A stretch of 64,000 nt of DNA from Magnetococcales bacterium (GTDB lineage: Bacteria; Pseudomonadota; Magnetococcia; Magnetococcales; UBA8363): positions 53,983-117,982 of the forward strand of contig PEAK01000004.1 of the NCBI GenBank assembly GCA_002753515.1, given 5' to 3'. Below are positions 26,872 through 36,230 of the stretch, piece by piece (the stretch's first letter is position 1; every line of letters begins with the position of its first letter). A program made the position numbers and the translations under genes. The notes under the pieces were generated by a model. That model was given only the letters and a program-made list of their open reading frames with translations. It had not been told where the DNA came from and made no database searches.

Positions 26872-27915
26872 ATGATGCACACTTCGGATGCTTCCGGGGA
26901 CAACAGAGTTGCCATTTGGCTGATGGCGTGTTGCGCCATGATTTTCATTATGGTGGTTGTTGGTGGGTTGACCCGCCTGACCGGGTCGGGGCTGTCGATG
27001 GTGGAGTGGCAGCCGGTGGTTGGCTGGTTGCCGCCGCTTGACGAGCAGGCGTGGCAGCGGGTATTCGCCCTGTATCGGCAATCGCCACAGTTCACATCGG
27101 TTAATTTTGGTATGGACCTTGAAGGGTTCAAAGGCATCTTTTGGCTGGAATACATCCATCGCCTCATCGGTCGTCTCACCGGGGTGGTCTTTATCGTCCC
27201 ACTGATCTGGTTCGCTATCGGGAAACAGGTTTCCCGACGCCTGGCCTGGCGATTCTCGTTCATCTTTCTCATGGGGGCCGTTCAGGGTGGCATCGGTTGG
27301 TACATGGTGCAAAGTGGACTTAAGGACAACCCCATGGTTTCCCCCTACCGTCTGACGCTGCATCTGGGATTCGCCATCGTGATCTATGCTGTCATTCTGT
27401 GGTCGGCTCTGGATTTGTGGCGCGGCAAGCCGCTATCCTCGCGGCCTGAAAAGACCCTGGTTGCCAAGGCGGCATCCTGGTTGCTGGGGCTTGTTTTCCT
27501 GACGATTCTCTCGGGCGGTTTTGTGGCGGGCTTGCATGCCGGATTGACCTACAACACGTTCCCCTTGATGGATGGTCGATGGATGCCCCTGGATTATTTA
27601 AACTATAAACCTGCCTACCTGGCTTTTTTTGAGCATGTTCCCAGCGTGCAGTGGGATCACAGGGTGTTGGCGACCTCGGTGTTTGTCGCGGTGTTCCTAT
27701 TCTGGATCGTCCTCGGGCGTCGGGTGACCCGGCCCGCAGCGCGGACACTCATGCACGCTATGGTGGTCATGGCGGGTGTGCAGGTGACCCTGGGCATTTC
27801 AACCCTGGTGCTGATGGTCCCCATTGCCCTGGCTTCGCTGCATCAGGCGGGTGCGGTGGTGCTGTTCACCCTGGTGCTGATCTTGACCCACCATCTTTTC
27901 CACCCGCGATCCTGA
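26872..27915 (+). CDS. ctaA: Heme A synthase CtaA/COX15
   Basis: A 347-residue eight-helix membrane enzyme converting heme O to heme A for aa3 oxidases. Signatures are GGLTRLTGSGLSMVEW, FWLEYIHRLIGRLTG, the FVAGLHAGLTYNTFPLMDG block and QWDHRVLA with heme-ligand histidines, then SLHQAGA. The sequence is of the alphaproteobacterial/mitochondrial type. It supports the cox operon at 33.8-37.9 kb. Confidence 0.95.
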   Translation: MMHTSDASGDNRVAIWLMACCAMIFIMVVVGGLTRLTGSGLSMVEWQPVVGWLPPLDEQAWQRVFALYRQSPQFTSVNFGMDLEGFKGIFWLEYIHRLIGRLTGVVFIVPLIWFAIGKQVSRRLAWRFSFIFLMGAVQGGIGWYMVQSGLKDNPMVSPYRLTLHLGFAIVIYAVILWSALDLWRGKPLSSRPEKTLVAKAASWLLGLVFLTILSGGFVAGLHAGLTYNTFPLMDGRWMPLDYLNYKPAYLAFFEHVPSVQWDHRVLATSVFVAVFLFWIVLGRRVTRPAARTLMHAMVVMAGVQVTLGISTLVLMVPIALASLHQAGAVVLFTLVLILTHHLFHPRS

Positions 27916-27956
27916 AAATGGTCGGGCTGGCAGGGGCTGCAACCGTGTCAAGTCGG

Positions 27957-28652
27957 TCAATTTTTACATCCGTCCCCGGTTGCGAATTTTTCCAAGGCGT
28001 CCCGGTTGGTGATGTGGATGGTTCGCCGATCCACCTGGATCATCTCTTTTTTGCTCAAGGTGTTCAGGATGCGGGAAAAGGTTTCTGGCTTGATGGAGAG
28101 ACGGGAGGCGATCACCTGTTTGGATGCGTCGAGTTGCAGTTGGGCTTCCTCCTGGGGCGTTTTATCCAATAAATAGGTTGCAACCCGCCGTGGGGCACAG
28201 CTCAGACTCAACTGGTCGATTTCACTGACCTGCCGATACAATCTTTTGCTCATTTCCGCCATGACACGGAAACAGGTTTGCGTCGATTGTTTTAAAATTT
28301 CCAGAAAAACCTGGTTGGAAAATGCCAAAACAGTGCTGTCCTGCAAGGCTTCGGCGGATACCGGGTAGGTCACCAGCTCCATGAACAGGGTGGGTATGGC
28401 AATGGTTTCCCCGGGACGGACGATATCGATGATTTTTTCCGCATGGGTGGTTGTTGCACGGAACAGTTTGATTTTTCCCCGGGTCACTATGAAAAATCGA
28501 TCGGCGGTCTGATCCGATCTGAAGAGCGTTTCATGGGCCCCGAGCTTTATTTTGGACATTCCCTGTCGCATTTTTTCCAATTGGCTATTGGAAAGGGTGG
28601 CGAACAGGGGGATATCCAGAAGAATGCTGTTTTCTTGGATGTTTTTTTTCAT
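27957..28652 (-). CDS. Crp/Fnr-family transcription regulator
   Basis: 231 residues: an N-terminal cyclic-nucleotide-type beta barrel (about 15-125) and a C-terminal winged helix with the recognition helix around KQVIASRLSIKPETFSRIL (about 185-203). It lacks the N-terminal Cys cluster of Fnr, so it is not an iron-sulfur O2 sensor. It resembles the Dnr/NnrR type that can bind heme and sense NO, but this is inference. It sits between ctaA and the hybrid kinase, divergent from the latter. Confidence 0.85.
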   Translation of the reverse strand: MKKNIQENSILLDIPLFATLSNSQLEKMRQGMSKIKLGAHETLFRSDQTADRFFIVTRGKIKLFRATTTHAEKIIDIVRPGETIAIPTLFMELVTYPVSAEALQDSTVLAFSNQVFLEILKQSTQTCFRVMAEMSKRLYRQVSEIDQLSLSCAPRRVATYLLDKTPQEEAQLQLDASKQVIASRLSIKPETFSRILNTLSKKEMIQVDRRTIHITNRDALEKFATGDGCKN

Positions 28653-28811
28653 TTAATATTAATAAATGGTTGTTGAGTCATAATTGGGAAAAAGGGGTGG
28701 AAACCTGGAAATTCTTGTAAATATACCCGCTTTGCGGCACCATCGTGAAGTAGCTGAATTCACGCCTGACCAATCTACCATATCATTCACCGTTATCCAC
28801 ACGAATTTTGT

Positions 28812-31800
28812 ATGACTCAGGAGTCTGAATCCCGGATTTGGAACATTCAGAGGCCCATCCTAGTCACTTTCATGATGGCTTTTGGGATGCTATTGGCCAT
28901 TTTCCTCATTTCCTTGCATTGGATGCATATGGAACAGGAGGAGAATCAATCGACTGTTTTTGAACAACAAATACTTGCTACCATAAAATTGTTCATGGAT
29001 GAGAATTACCGGGTCATGGAGGGGCAGCTCACTTTCCTGGCATTGGATCGTACCCTGTCCGACCTGTTCCAAAAGGGCGACCGGGAAGGTTTGTTGCGGG
29101 CATCCAGTGCGATGTTCACCCGGTTGCAGGCGACCCAGGGTGTTGCCACACTCTCATTTTATACATGGGAAGGGAGCCGTTTTTTGCGGCTGCATCAACC
29201 GGACCCCCACGAAGAGGAGTCACCAAGCCTGACCGTGATGCGGGCCCGGAAAACCGGTCAACCGGTCCATGGCCTCGAATTGAATCAGACGGACACATTG
29301 GTCATACGGGTGATCGTACCCTGGGTGGTTGATGGGCACCTGGTCGGCTACCTGGAGATTGGCAAAGAGTTGGCGAAAGTGTTGGAGGCGGTCAATGCGG
29401 CACTCCATGCGGATATTTACCTGTTCATCGACAAGAACTATCTGGGCAAGGATCCCTGGCGCGCCTGGATGGCTACCCGGGGTCGCGGAGATGATTGGGA
29501 CCGTTTCGCCGATTACGTATCCGCTGAAGGGATCAAACATGTCTTTCCACCCGTGTTGGATGCGTTGGTCCATGAAAATCGTGTCGGCGTTGGCACCTTC
29601 TTCATGGATCGTCCGGATTCCGACAATGATCTCCACTTCCATTATTTCATCAGACCTGTCCAGGATGTGGCGAACAAGCGGGTTGGCAAAATGATTGCGC
29701 TGTTCCAGGACAATCCCCAGGAGTATCTGCTCCACGAACACAAAATACAGGTGATTGCAGGGATTTCCATCAGCGCATTGTTGCTGGTACTGGTTTATGG
29801 CCGACTGATCGGGCGCATTGGTGCCAGACTCAACATTGCCATTTCCGAACGGAAGGTGACCCTGGCTTCGTTGCATGCCGCGATTAACGAGGCGGAGTCC
29901 AACAATCTTTCCTTGCGCCAGGAGGTGGTGGGACACCAGCGCACGATGGCCAGGCTTCAGGCGAGTGAGGAACGTTTCCGTTCGGTGACCCATTCGATTC
30001 ACGATGCCATTATCGCTGCGGATCACGAGCAAACCATCATGTTCTGGAATCGCGGTGCCGAGCTTCTGTTTGGTTATGATTCGCGGGAAGCGATTGGGAA
30101 AAAGGTGTCGATCTTGATTCCGGAACGTTTCACAGCCGTTCACCAGCAGGGGTACCAAAGATTCCTGGAGAATGGGACGGGCCCCTTGATCGGACAGTCC
30201 GCGGAATTGTCGGGGTTGCGCAAGGATGGGAGCGAATTCCCTTTGGAAATGTCGTTGAACTCCTGGACCCAGGCCGATGGTTCCCGTTTTTTTTCCGCCA
30301 TCATTCGTGACATCAGCGACCGCAAACGGGACGAAGAGGTTTTGCTGAATGCCAAGGAGCGGGCCGAAGAGGCCAACAAGGCCAAAGGATTGTTCCTGGC
30401 CAATATCAGTCATGAAATTCGTACGCCGATGAATACCATTATTGGCATGGGGTATTTGTTGCAGCAGACGTCGCTCAAGCCCGGGCAACGCGGGCAATTG
30501 GGAAAAATTCAGCATGCGGCGGAAGCCTTGTTGGCCATGATCAATGATATCCTTGATTTTTCCAAAATTGATTCCGGTCGTATGGAGTTGGAGCTGATTC
30601 CGTTCGCATTGCTAACGGTTCTGGAAAAGGTGAGGGATCAGATCGTCCTGCGCGCTGCGGAGAAAGGTTTGAAGATTGTGTTGACCGTTCCCAAAGACCT
30701 GCCACGGTTATTGTTGGGGGATCCTTTGCGTTTGGAGCAGATCCTGGTCAACCTGGGGACGAATGCGGTCAAGTTCACCGCTGCCGGTAACATTGTTTTT
30801 CACATCCAGCAACAAGATCGGACCGGGGATGTGGTCACCCTGGCATTTTCGGTGCGGGACACGGGTATCGGCATGAACGAGGCGCAAATCGCGAAGCTGT
30901 TTCAACCGTTTGTCCAGGCCGATTCCACGACCACCCGTAATTATGGGGGGACTGGATTGGGTTTGGCCATATGCAAGAATCTTGTGGAATTGATGGGTGG
31001 GACCATTCAGGTTCGGAGTGCCCCCGATTCCGGGAGTGAGTTCGCTTTCACCATCCCATTCGTTCTGACGCAACCGGCATTCCCGCCTGCAAAGGAAGCG
31101 CACCATGCGCAGGGGGACAGGCTTGAGCCGACCATGGTGGGGCAGCGGATTGAGCCCGTCATGGAGGTTTCCGGCACGCCGACGCGCAAAGCCCGCATTC
31201 TGGTGGTTGAGGATCATGAGACCAATTGGGAGGTCGCCCATGGGATTTTGACACAAGGGGGATTGTTCTCGGAGCGTGCGGTCAATGGTTTGGATGCGGT
31301 CAAACGCTTGGAAGCCGAACGGGAATATTTTGATGTGGTATTGATGGATTTACAAATGCCGGTCATGGACGGCTACGATGCCACATGCCGGTTGCGCGAC
31401 CTGTATACGCCGCAGCAATTGCCCATCATTGCCATGACGGCCAATGCACTGCATAGTGAGAAAGAAAAGTGTTTGGCCATGGGGATGAATGATTATATCA
31501 CCAAACCGATCAATATTAAGGAATTGTTTCGTGTTTTGGAATATTATGTCCCTTCTGGCATGGTGCCCCATGGGCCAGGCGCGACCCCGGAACCTCCCGA
31601 TGCGGGGTTGGAACAGGTACTGGCCAGCATCGGCATTGACAGTCGCGAAGCATTGGAAAGAATGGGCGGGGATGAGGATTTATTTCGCAGATTGCTGATC
31701 AAATTCGCCAAAACACACGAGGGCGATGATCAACGGCTGCTGGCCCTGCTGGCTGCCAGGGATTGGCAGGGATTGAAAGCCATGTTGCACGGTTTGAAGG

Positions 31801-32213
31801 GGATTGCGGGTAATATTTCCGCGCAAAAACTGTGTAAACTGGCGGCCAGAGCGGAAAAAATGGTGGAATTCAAGGATTTTCAGGGATGTCAGTCCGTTCT
31901 GGATCTTTTTTGCGCTGATTTCGTGGCGTTGATTGCGGTTTTGCAAACTTTTGACGCTCCGATGGTGACGGGGGGGAACGCGAAGGTTGCGCCCGGAGTT
32001 GTGCAATGGCCCGCTAGCCGTTTGCAACGATTGCGGCAGTTGTTGGAAGATGGTGATTTGGAGGCCAGACACGTTTTTCAGGGTTTGCGCCCCGAATTGG
32101 CATTCCTGGCGCAGCCACATGCCCTCGAAAGGATGCAACACTGTCTGGACCAGTTGGATTTTGATACGGGGGTGCGTATCGTGGCGGAGTGGTTGGCAGC
32201 AGGGGATCGATGA
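28812..32213 (+). CDS. Hybrid histidine kinase: Cache-like sensor, PAS, HisKA, HATPase, REC, HPt
   Basis: A 1133-residue membrane kinase. TM1 is at about 15-37, a periplasmic sensor at 40-310 and TM2 near 315-335. A PAS domain follows (about 390-510), then HisKA with SHEIRTPMN near 532 and HATPase with NAVKFT, DTGIGM and GTGLGLAICK. REC starts near 795 (VVEDHE; LMDLQMPVMDG) and HPt has His in LHGLKGIAGN near 993. A final 75 residues look like another helical module. The next gene, 12 bp away, is a REC-GGDEF protein, a plausible phosphorelay target. Confidence 0.93.
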   Translation: MTQESESRIWNIQRPILVTFMMAFGMLLAIFLISLHWMHMEQEENQSTVFEQQILATIKLFMDENYRVMEGQLTFLALDRTLSDLFQKGDREGLLRASSAMFTRLQATQGVATLSFYTWEGSRFLRLHQPDPHEEESPSLTVMRARKTGQPVHGLELNQTDTLVIRVIVPWVVDGHLVGYLEIGKELAKVLEAVNAALHADIYLFIDKNYLGKDPWRAWMATRGRGDDWDRFADYVSAEGIKHVFPPVLDALVHENRVGVGTFFMDRPDSDNDLHFHYFIRPVQDVANKRVGKMIALFQDNPQEYLLHEHKIQVIAGISISALLLVLVYGRLIGRIGARLNIAISERKVTLASLHAAINEAESNNLSLRQEVVGHQRTMARLQASEERFRSVTHSIHDAIIAADHEQTIMFWNRGAELLFGYDSREAIGKKVSILIPERFTAVHQQGYQRFLENGTGPLIGQSAELSGLRKDGSEFPLEMSLNSWTQADGSRFFSAIIRDISDRKRDEEVLLNAKERAEEANKAKGLFLANISHEIRTPMNTIIGMGYLLQQTSLKPGQRGQLGKIQHAAEALLAMINDILDFSKIDSGRMELELIPFALLTVLEKVRDQIVLRAAEKGLKIVLTVPKDLPRLLLGDPLRLEQILVNLGTNAVKFTAAGNIVFHIQQQDRTGDVVTLAFSVRDTGIGMNEAQIAKLFQPFVQADSTTTRNYGGTGLGLAICKNLVELMGGTIQVRSAPDSGSEFAFTIPFVLTQPAFPPAKEAHHAQGDRLEPTMVGQRIEPVMEVSGTPTRKARILVVEDHETNWEVAHGILTQGGLFSERAVNGLDAVKRLEAEREYFDVVLMDLQMPVMDGYDATCRLRDLYTPQQLPIIAMTANALHSEKEKCLAMGMNDYITKPINIKELFRVLEYYVPSGMVPHGPGATPEPPDAGLEQVLASIGIDSREALERMGGDEDLFRRLLIKFAKTHEGDDQRLLALLAARDWQGLKAMLHGLKGIAGNISAQKLCKLAARAEKMVEFKDFQGCQSVLDLFCADFVALIAVLQTFDAPMVTGGNAKVAPGVVQWPASRLQRLRQLLEDGDLEARHVFQGLRPELAFLAQPHALERMQHCLDQLDFDTGVRIVAEWLAAGDR

Positions 32214-32225
32214 AGGGGGGGTGGC

Positions 32226-33149
32226 ATGGATGATATGGCCGACAAACCAACGGTACTCATTGTTGATGACGAAACACTCAATATTGAGATTCTAGCCAAA
32301 TCCTTGAGCAATGACTACCGGATTTTGTTCACCACGGATCCGACCAAGGTTGCCTATCTGGCCGAGCAGAAGGAACCGGATCTCATCTTGTTGGATGTGG
32401 TGATGCCGGGGATGGATGGCTATGAGGTTTGCCGGCAATTGAAAGGTCCCGATTCCACTCGGGATATCCCGGTCATTTTCGTCACCGCCATGGGTGAGGA
32501 AAAATATGAGGCCATTGGATTTGATGCGGGTGGGGTGGATTATATCACCAAGCCCATCAAGCCCTTCTTGTTGCGTGCCCGGGTCAAGACCCATGTTGAG
32601 TTGAAGGTTAAAAAGGATATTTTGAAGCGCCTGGCCGCGCAGGATGGTTTGACGGGCATTCCCAATCGACGCAGTTTGGATGCTTTTTTAAAGGCGGAGT
32701 GGGCGCGGGCCGTGCGACAGGGGGACTCGTATCTGGCCGTCATCTTCATTGACGTTGATTATTTCAAAAAATTTAATGATCTGTATGGACACCATGAAGG
32801 GGATCATTGCTTAAAGCAAATCGCCTGTGCGTTGGCGTCCACCATGGAGCGTAAAACCGATCTGGTGGCGCGTTATGGGGGGGAGGAATTCGCTTGTGTA
32901 TTGCCCAATACCGCCCTCAAGGGGGCCATTCATCAGGCGGAAAAGATTCAAAAAGCCGTGTCCGCCTTGCGGATTCCCCATTTGCATTCCGATGTTGCCG
33001 AATGCGTCACCTTGAGCATGGGGGTGGTTTCGGTGGTGCCGAGCAAAGGTCATGACGTGGAGTCGGTGGTTGGTGTCGCGGATCGCCTTTTGTATGAGGC
33101 GAAAAGGGGGGGGAGGAATCAAATCAAGTTTGCACAATGTGAATTGTAG
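32226..33149 (+). CDS. Response regulator with diguanylate cyclase (REC-GGDEF)
   Basis: 307 residues. The N-terminal receiver has DDE near the start, phospho-acceptor LLDVVMPGMDG and KPIKPF. The C-terminal GGDEF domain has the intact active site RYGGEEF and an upstream inhibitory RxxD (RKTD), so an active, feedback-regulated c-di-GMP synthase of PleD type is expected. FIDVDYFKKFND carries the metal ligands. It lies 12 bp after the hybrid kinase. Confidence 0.94.
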   Translation: MDDMADKPTVLIVDDETLNIEILAKSLSNDYRILFTTDPTKVAYLAEQKEPDLILLDVVMPGMDGYEVCRQLKGPDSTRDIPVIFVTAMGEEKYEAIGFDAGGVDYITKPIKPFLLRARVKTHVELKVKKDILKRLAAQDGLTGIPNRRSLDAFLKAEWARAVRQGDSYLAVIFIDVDYFKKFNDLYGHHEGDHCLKQIACALASTMERKTDLVARYGGEEFACVLPNTALKGAIHQAEKIQKAVSALRIPHLHSDVAECVTLSMGVVSVVPSKGHDVESVVGVADRLLYEAKRGGRNQIKFAQCEL

Positions 33150-33585
33150 AATGTTTAATTCCCCAAAGATTCTATGTGAGAAATAGATGGGCTGCCATGG
33201 CTAATTCACAGATTTGCGGATCAATCGTCATGGGTATTTCATGGTCGAATACGGGTTGTAAAAGGTTATATACGTTGGGATACCATCGGGATGACGGTAT
33301 AAATAATTGAATTAATAGTATATTTTAGTGTTTATATAGCACATGTTCAAGAAGTGGAATTATTATTAAAGAATTTTGAATCGGGTTTCAGGACGCATTT
33401 TTATAATTTGACAAACAGCCTTGGCTTGAGTTAGCCTAACGGCCTGCAATATGGAGTGTGGATTGGGTCGGGTTATGCGAATGGGCATTTCTGACGGTAT
33501 CGCGTCTCGTTACGTTGGGAGGTGTCCCGTTCCCTTTGCCTGATTGAGATGGGGTCGTCGTTGCCAATCCACGGCAATGCGGTCC
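33150..33585 (+). other. AT-rich intergenic region without a gene
   Basis: 436 bp, markedly AT-richer than the surroundings (for example around 33290-33400). No credible ORF, tRNA or terminator was seen. A short symmetrical GTTAG-C-CTAAC lies near 33430. It could hold promoter sequence for the oxidase operon, but family-1 copy F now separates it from coxC. Confidence 0.5.
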
Positions 33586-33736
33586 TAAACCGCAGCCATC
33601 TTGGAATGTGTAGTTATTGTCATCCCCGCGAAAGCGGGGATCCAGAAAGTCAGGGAAAGGTGTGTAGACTCCCTGGATCCCCGCTTTCGCGGGGATGACG
33701 CTAGAAAACTACGTATCCCGTGTTGGTTGCGGTTTA
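33586..33736 (+). repeat. Family-1 element, copy F, upstream of the cox operon
   Basis: A 151-bp copy with intact ends (TAAACCGCAGCC to GGTTGCGGTTTA) and both inner hairpins perfect. Its middle (AAGTCAGGGAAAGGTGTGTA) is shared with copy J at 61251. It ends 60 bp before the coxC start, so transcription of the oxidase genes must begin in this element, in the 60 bp after it, or read through it. Confidence 0.9.
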
Positions 33737-33795
33737 AAACCGATTGACGTTTTGGTTCCACGCACGAGTTTTGGAATTCACCAAGGAGAGGAAAC

Positions 33796-34560
33796 ATGTC
33801 TCATAGCACGGCAGAGCATGCGCATCACTGGGAAACCAGCTGGGCGCCCCTGGTATTGACCGCAGGCATTCTGTTTTTGGTCCCGCTGACTTTTTCGGCC
33901 TATTTCGTCTACCAAAACCATCTCTATACAATGGTTTTCGCCGGCCTGGGTACGCCGTTGGTCCTGATCGGTGTGGCCAAATGGGTCAGCGAAGGGTTGA
34001 CCCAGAAACCGCTGCTGGCCGGCATATCCCCCTCGGCGTTGCCGTACTTCATCATCTCGGAGGTCTTCATCTTCCTGGGCCTGTTCACGGCCTACTGGAC
34101 CATGCGCCTGTCCGCCGGGGACAACTGGCCGCCCGCCGGAACCCCGGAACACATGAATCTCATCCTCCCGGTACTCATGACCATCATTCTGGTGGGATCC
34201 AGCGTGACCTACCACATCGCGGAGGAAAAACTGGATCATGATGATATCGGCGGCTTCCGTTCCTGGTTATTCCTGACGATCCTCCTCGGTGCGGCGTTCC
34301 TCGGCTGTACCATCTATGAATATGACCACCTGATCCACCAAGGCTTCGGTCCATCCACCAACGCCTACAGCACCGCATTCTTCTCGATCACGGGCTTTCA
34401 CGCATCGCATGTGATCGTCGGGTTGGGCATCTTCCTGGCGGTGCTGCTGCCGGCACTGGCGAACAAAACCAATAAATATTTCGCCTTCTGCGCCGGCATG
34501 TATTGGCACTTCGTCGACGTGGTCTGGTTCTTCGTCGCCTCTCAGGTCTACTATTGGTAA
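33796..34560 (+). CDS. coxC: Cytochrome c oxidase subunit III
   Basis: A 254-residue seven-helix subunit of an aa3-type oxidase. Family blocks are FIISEVFIFLGLFTAYW, GFHASHVIVGLGIF and YWHFVDVVWFFVA. AAGGAGAGG precedes the ATG. Unusually, it is the first gene of the operon, upstream of sco, coxB and coxA. Confidence 0.95.
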   Translation: MSHSTAEHAHHWETSWAPLVLTAGILFLVPLTFSAYFVYQNHLYTMVFAGLGTPLVLIGVAKWVSEGLTQKPLLAGISPSALPYFIISEVFIFLGLFTAYWTMRLSAGDNWPPAGTPEHMNLILPVLMTIILVGSSVTYHIAEEKLDHDDIGGFRSWLFLTILLGAAFLGCTIYEYDHLIHQGFGPSTNAYSTAFFSITGFHASHVIVGLGIFLAVLLPALANKTNKYFAFCAGMYWHFVDVVWFFVASQVYYW

Positions 34561-34636
34561 CGATTCAACTTCGCCCCGGGGTCGGTCGTCCTGATCCAGG
34601 ACAACCGGCCTTGGGAAAAGTATTTCGGGGGTCGTG

Positions 34637-35473
34637 GTGTGGCGTAAGGGAATCCTTGTTGGCTTGGTGGCCCTATGGGTGTGCGCTTTCATGGGCGCGC
34701 CTGCGGAGGCCAAATTCTACCGGCAGCACGAGTCGGACCTGGACGCCAGCGTGTTCCGGATCGATGAGAACAAATTCATGGGGATCAAGCTGGATCCCGA
34801 TTTGGATCTGGTCGATGAAAATGGGCAGATGCGCAAGTTCAAGGAGTTCACCGGAAAACCCGTTATTCTCATCTGGTCCTATTTTACCTGTGACGGCAGT
34901 TGTTCCGCCGTCAATGCCGAATTGGTCAACCTGCTGGAAAAGGCCAAGATCAAGGGTATCGGTAGCGATGTGGAGATTCTCACCATCTCCTTTGATGCCG
35001 ATGATACGTTGGAGACGCTGAAGACTTTCAAGAAAAAATTGGCAGTTCCGGAGGCGTTGCAACCCGGGTGGCATTTCGCCCTGTTTAAAAACCGGGAAAA
35101 TATTGAACCGGCTACCGCCAGTACCGGCTTCAAGTTTTTCTGGGCGCCCCAGGATAAAATATTTTATCACCCGAATGTGTTTATTTTTTTGACGCCGGAA
35201 GGGCGCATTTCTCGATATCTGTACGCCCTGGTCAACACCCCCAAGGATGTCACCCTGGCATTGTTGGAGGCCAAGGCGGGGCATTTCAAGGCCAACGAGA
35301 CTTTGGATTTTGCGATTAGTCTATGCTACAGCTACAATTACAAAGAAGGTCGGTATACGTTCAATATCCCGCTGTTCGTGGGAGTCGGTTCCCTGATGCT
35401 GGGGATTTCAACACTCATCGGTTCCGTGTTTTTTTACCGATTTCGGAAAATCAAGGGAGGAAAGGCGCAATGA
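34637..35473 (+). CDS. SCO1/SenC-type copper chaperone with C-terminal membrane anchor
   Basis: About 278 residues. The signal/anchor (LVGLVALWVCAFMGAPAEA) precedes a thioredoxin-like domain with the copper-binding CDGSC near 94 and the later His (FYHPNVF near 180), the SCO triad. A second membrane helix near the C terminus (LMLGISTLIGSVFFY) is extra. It loads copper into the CuA site of subunit II. Tandem GTG codons at 34634/34637 are the start. The stop overlaps coxB as ATGA. Confidence 0.92.
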   Translation: MWRKGILVGLVALWVCAFMGAPAEAKFYRQHESDLDASVFRIDENKFMGIKLDPDLDLVDENGQMRKFKEFTGKPVILIWSYFTCDGSCSAVNAELVNLLEKAKIKGIGSDVEILTISFDADDTLETLKTFKKKLAVPEALQPGWHFALFKNRENIEPATASTGFKFFWAPQDKIFYHPNVFIFLTPEGRISRYLYALVNTPKDVTLALLEAKAGHFKANETLDFAISLCYSYNYKEGRYTFNIPLFVGVGSLMLGISTLIGSVFFYRFRKIKGGKAQ

Positions 35474-36192
35474 AAGGGCGATTGGTCGCTTTATCGATTC
35501 CAGGGATGTTGCTACCTGGGGTGGTCATGGCTGCGGCACCGGCGAAGATTGTCGACCCGGTGACGAGCTGGAATCACCTGTGGAACGAGGTGCTGATAGA
35601 CCTCTTCCTCATGGGGACGGTTTTTGCTGCGTTGGCCGTGTATTGGTTGATCAAATATCGGGCGACCAGCCCCGATCAGGTGGGGAGTGGGCCAAAATTG
35701 TCACGAGCACAATCCTGGGCCTGGGCCATGGTCCCCGCTTTCATCTTCATGGCGGACGACTTCTTCCTGGCCGCCAAGGGGTGGACCGTTTGGAATATCT
35801 ACCGCAAGGTGCCCGACAATGCCTACGAGATCAAGGTGACGGGCAACATGTGGTACTGGCAGTTCGAGTATCCCAACGGGGTCACCACCACCTATGCCTA
35901 TGACACCAAGGAAGGCGATGGACTCATGGTGCCGGTTGGGACGCCCGTTGTGTTGCGCATGACTTCTAATGACGTTATCCACTCCTTCGGCATGAGCGCC
36001 TATCGGGTCAAGGAGGATATGATGCCGGGTCGTGTGACCTACATCTGGTTCCTGCCCACCGAGGAAAAACAAAGCTGGGTCACCTGCACGGAATTCTGTG
36101 GTGTGCTGCACGCGCAAATGTACGCTCCAGTCAAGGCGGTGCCGCGTGCCCAGTTCGATGCCTGGTTACAGAAAAAGAAAAGCACGACCTGA
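35470..36192 (+). CDS. coxB: Cytochrome c oxidase subunit II (CuA)
   Basis: 240 residues with a signal sequence, two membrane helices and a periplasmic cupredoxin domain. The CuA motif is intact (CTEFCGVLHAQM: Cys-x3-Cys-x3-His-x2-Met), and the upstream His is in DVIHSFGM. There is no fused cytochrome c. ATG 35470 follows GGAGGAAAGG and overlaps sco by 4 bp. It accepts electrons from cytochrome c. Confidence 0.95.
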   Translation: MKGRLVALSIPGMLLPGVVMAAAPAKIVDPVTSWNHLWNEVLIDLFLMGTVFAALAVYWLIKYRATSPDQVGSGPKLSRAQSWAWAMVPAFIFMADDFFLAAKGWTVWNIYRKVPDNAYEIKVTGNMWYWQFEYPNGVTTTYAYDTKEGDGLMVPVGTPVVLRMTSNDVIHSFGMSAYRVKEDMMPGRVTYIWFLPTEEKQSWVTCTEFCGVLHAQMYAPVKAVPRAQFDAWLQKKKSTT

Positions 36193-36230
36193 ACTAAGGT
36201 TAGGACCTTTAACCGGTAAGGAAACAAGAA

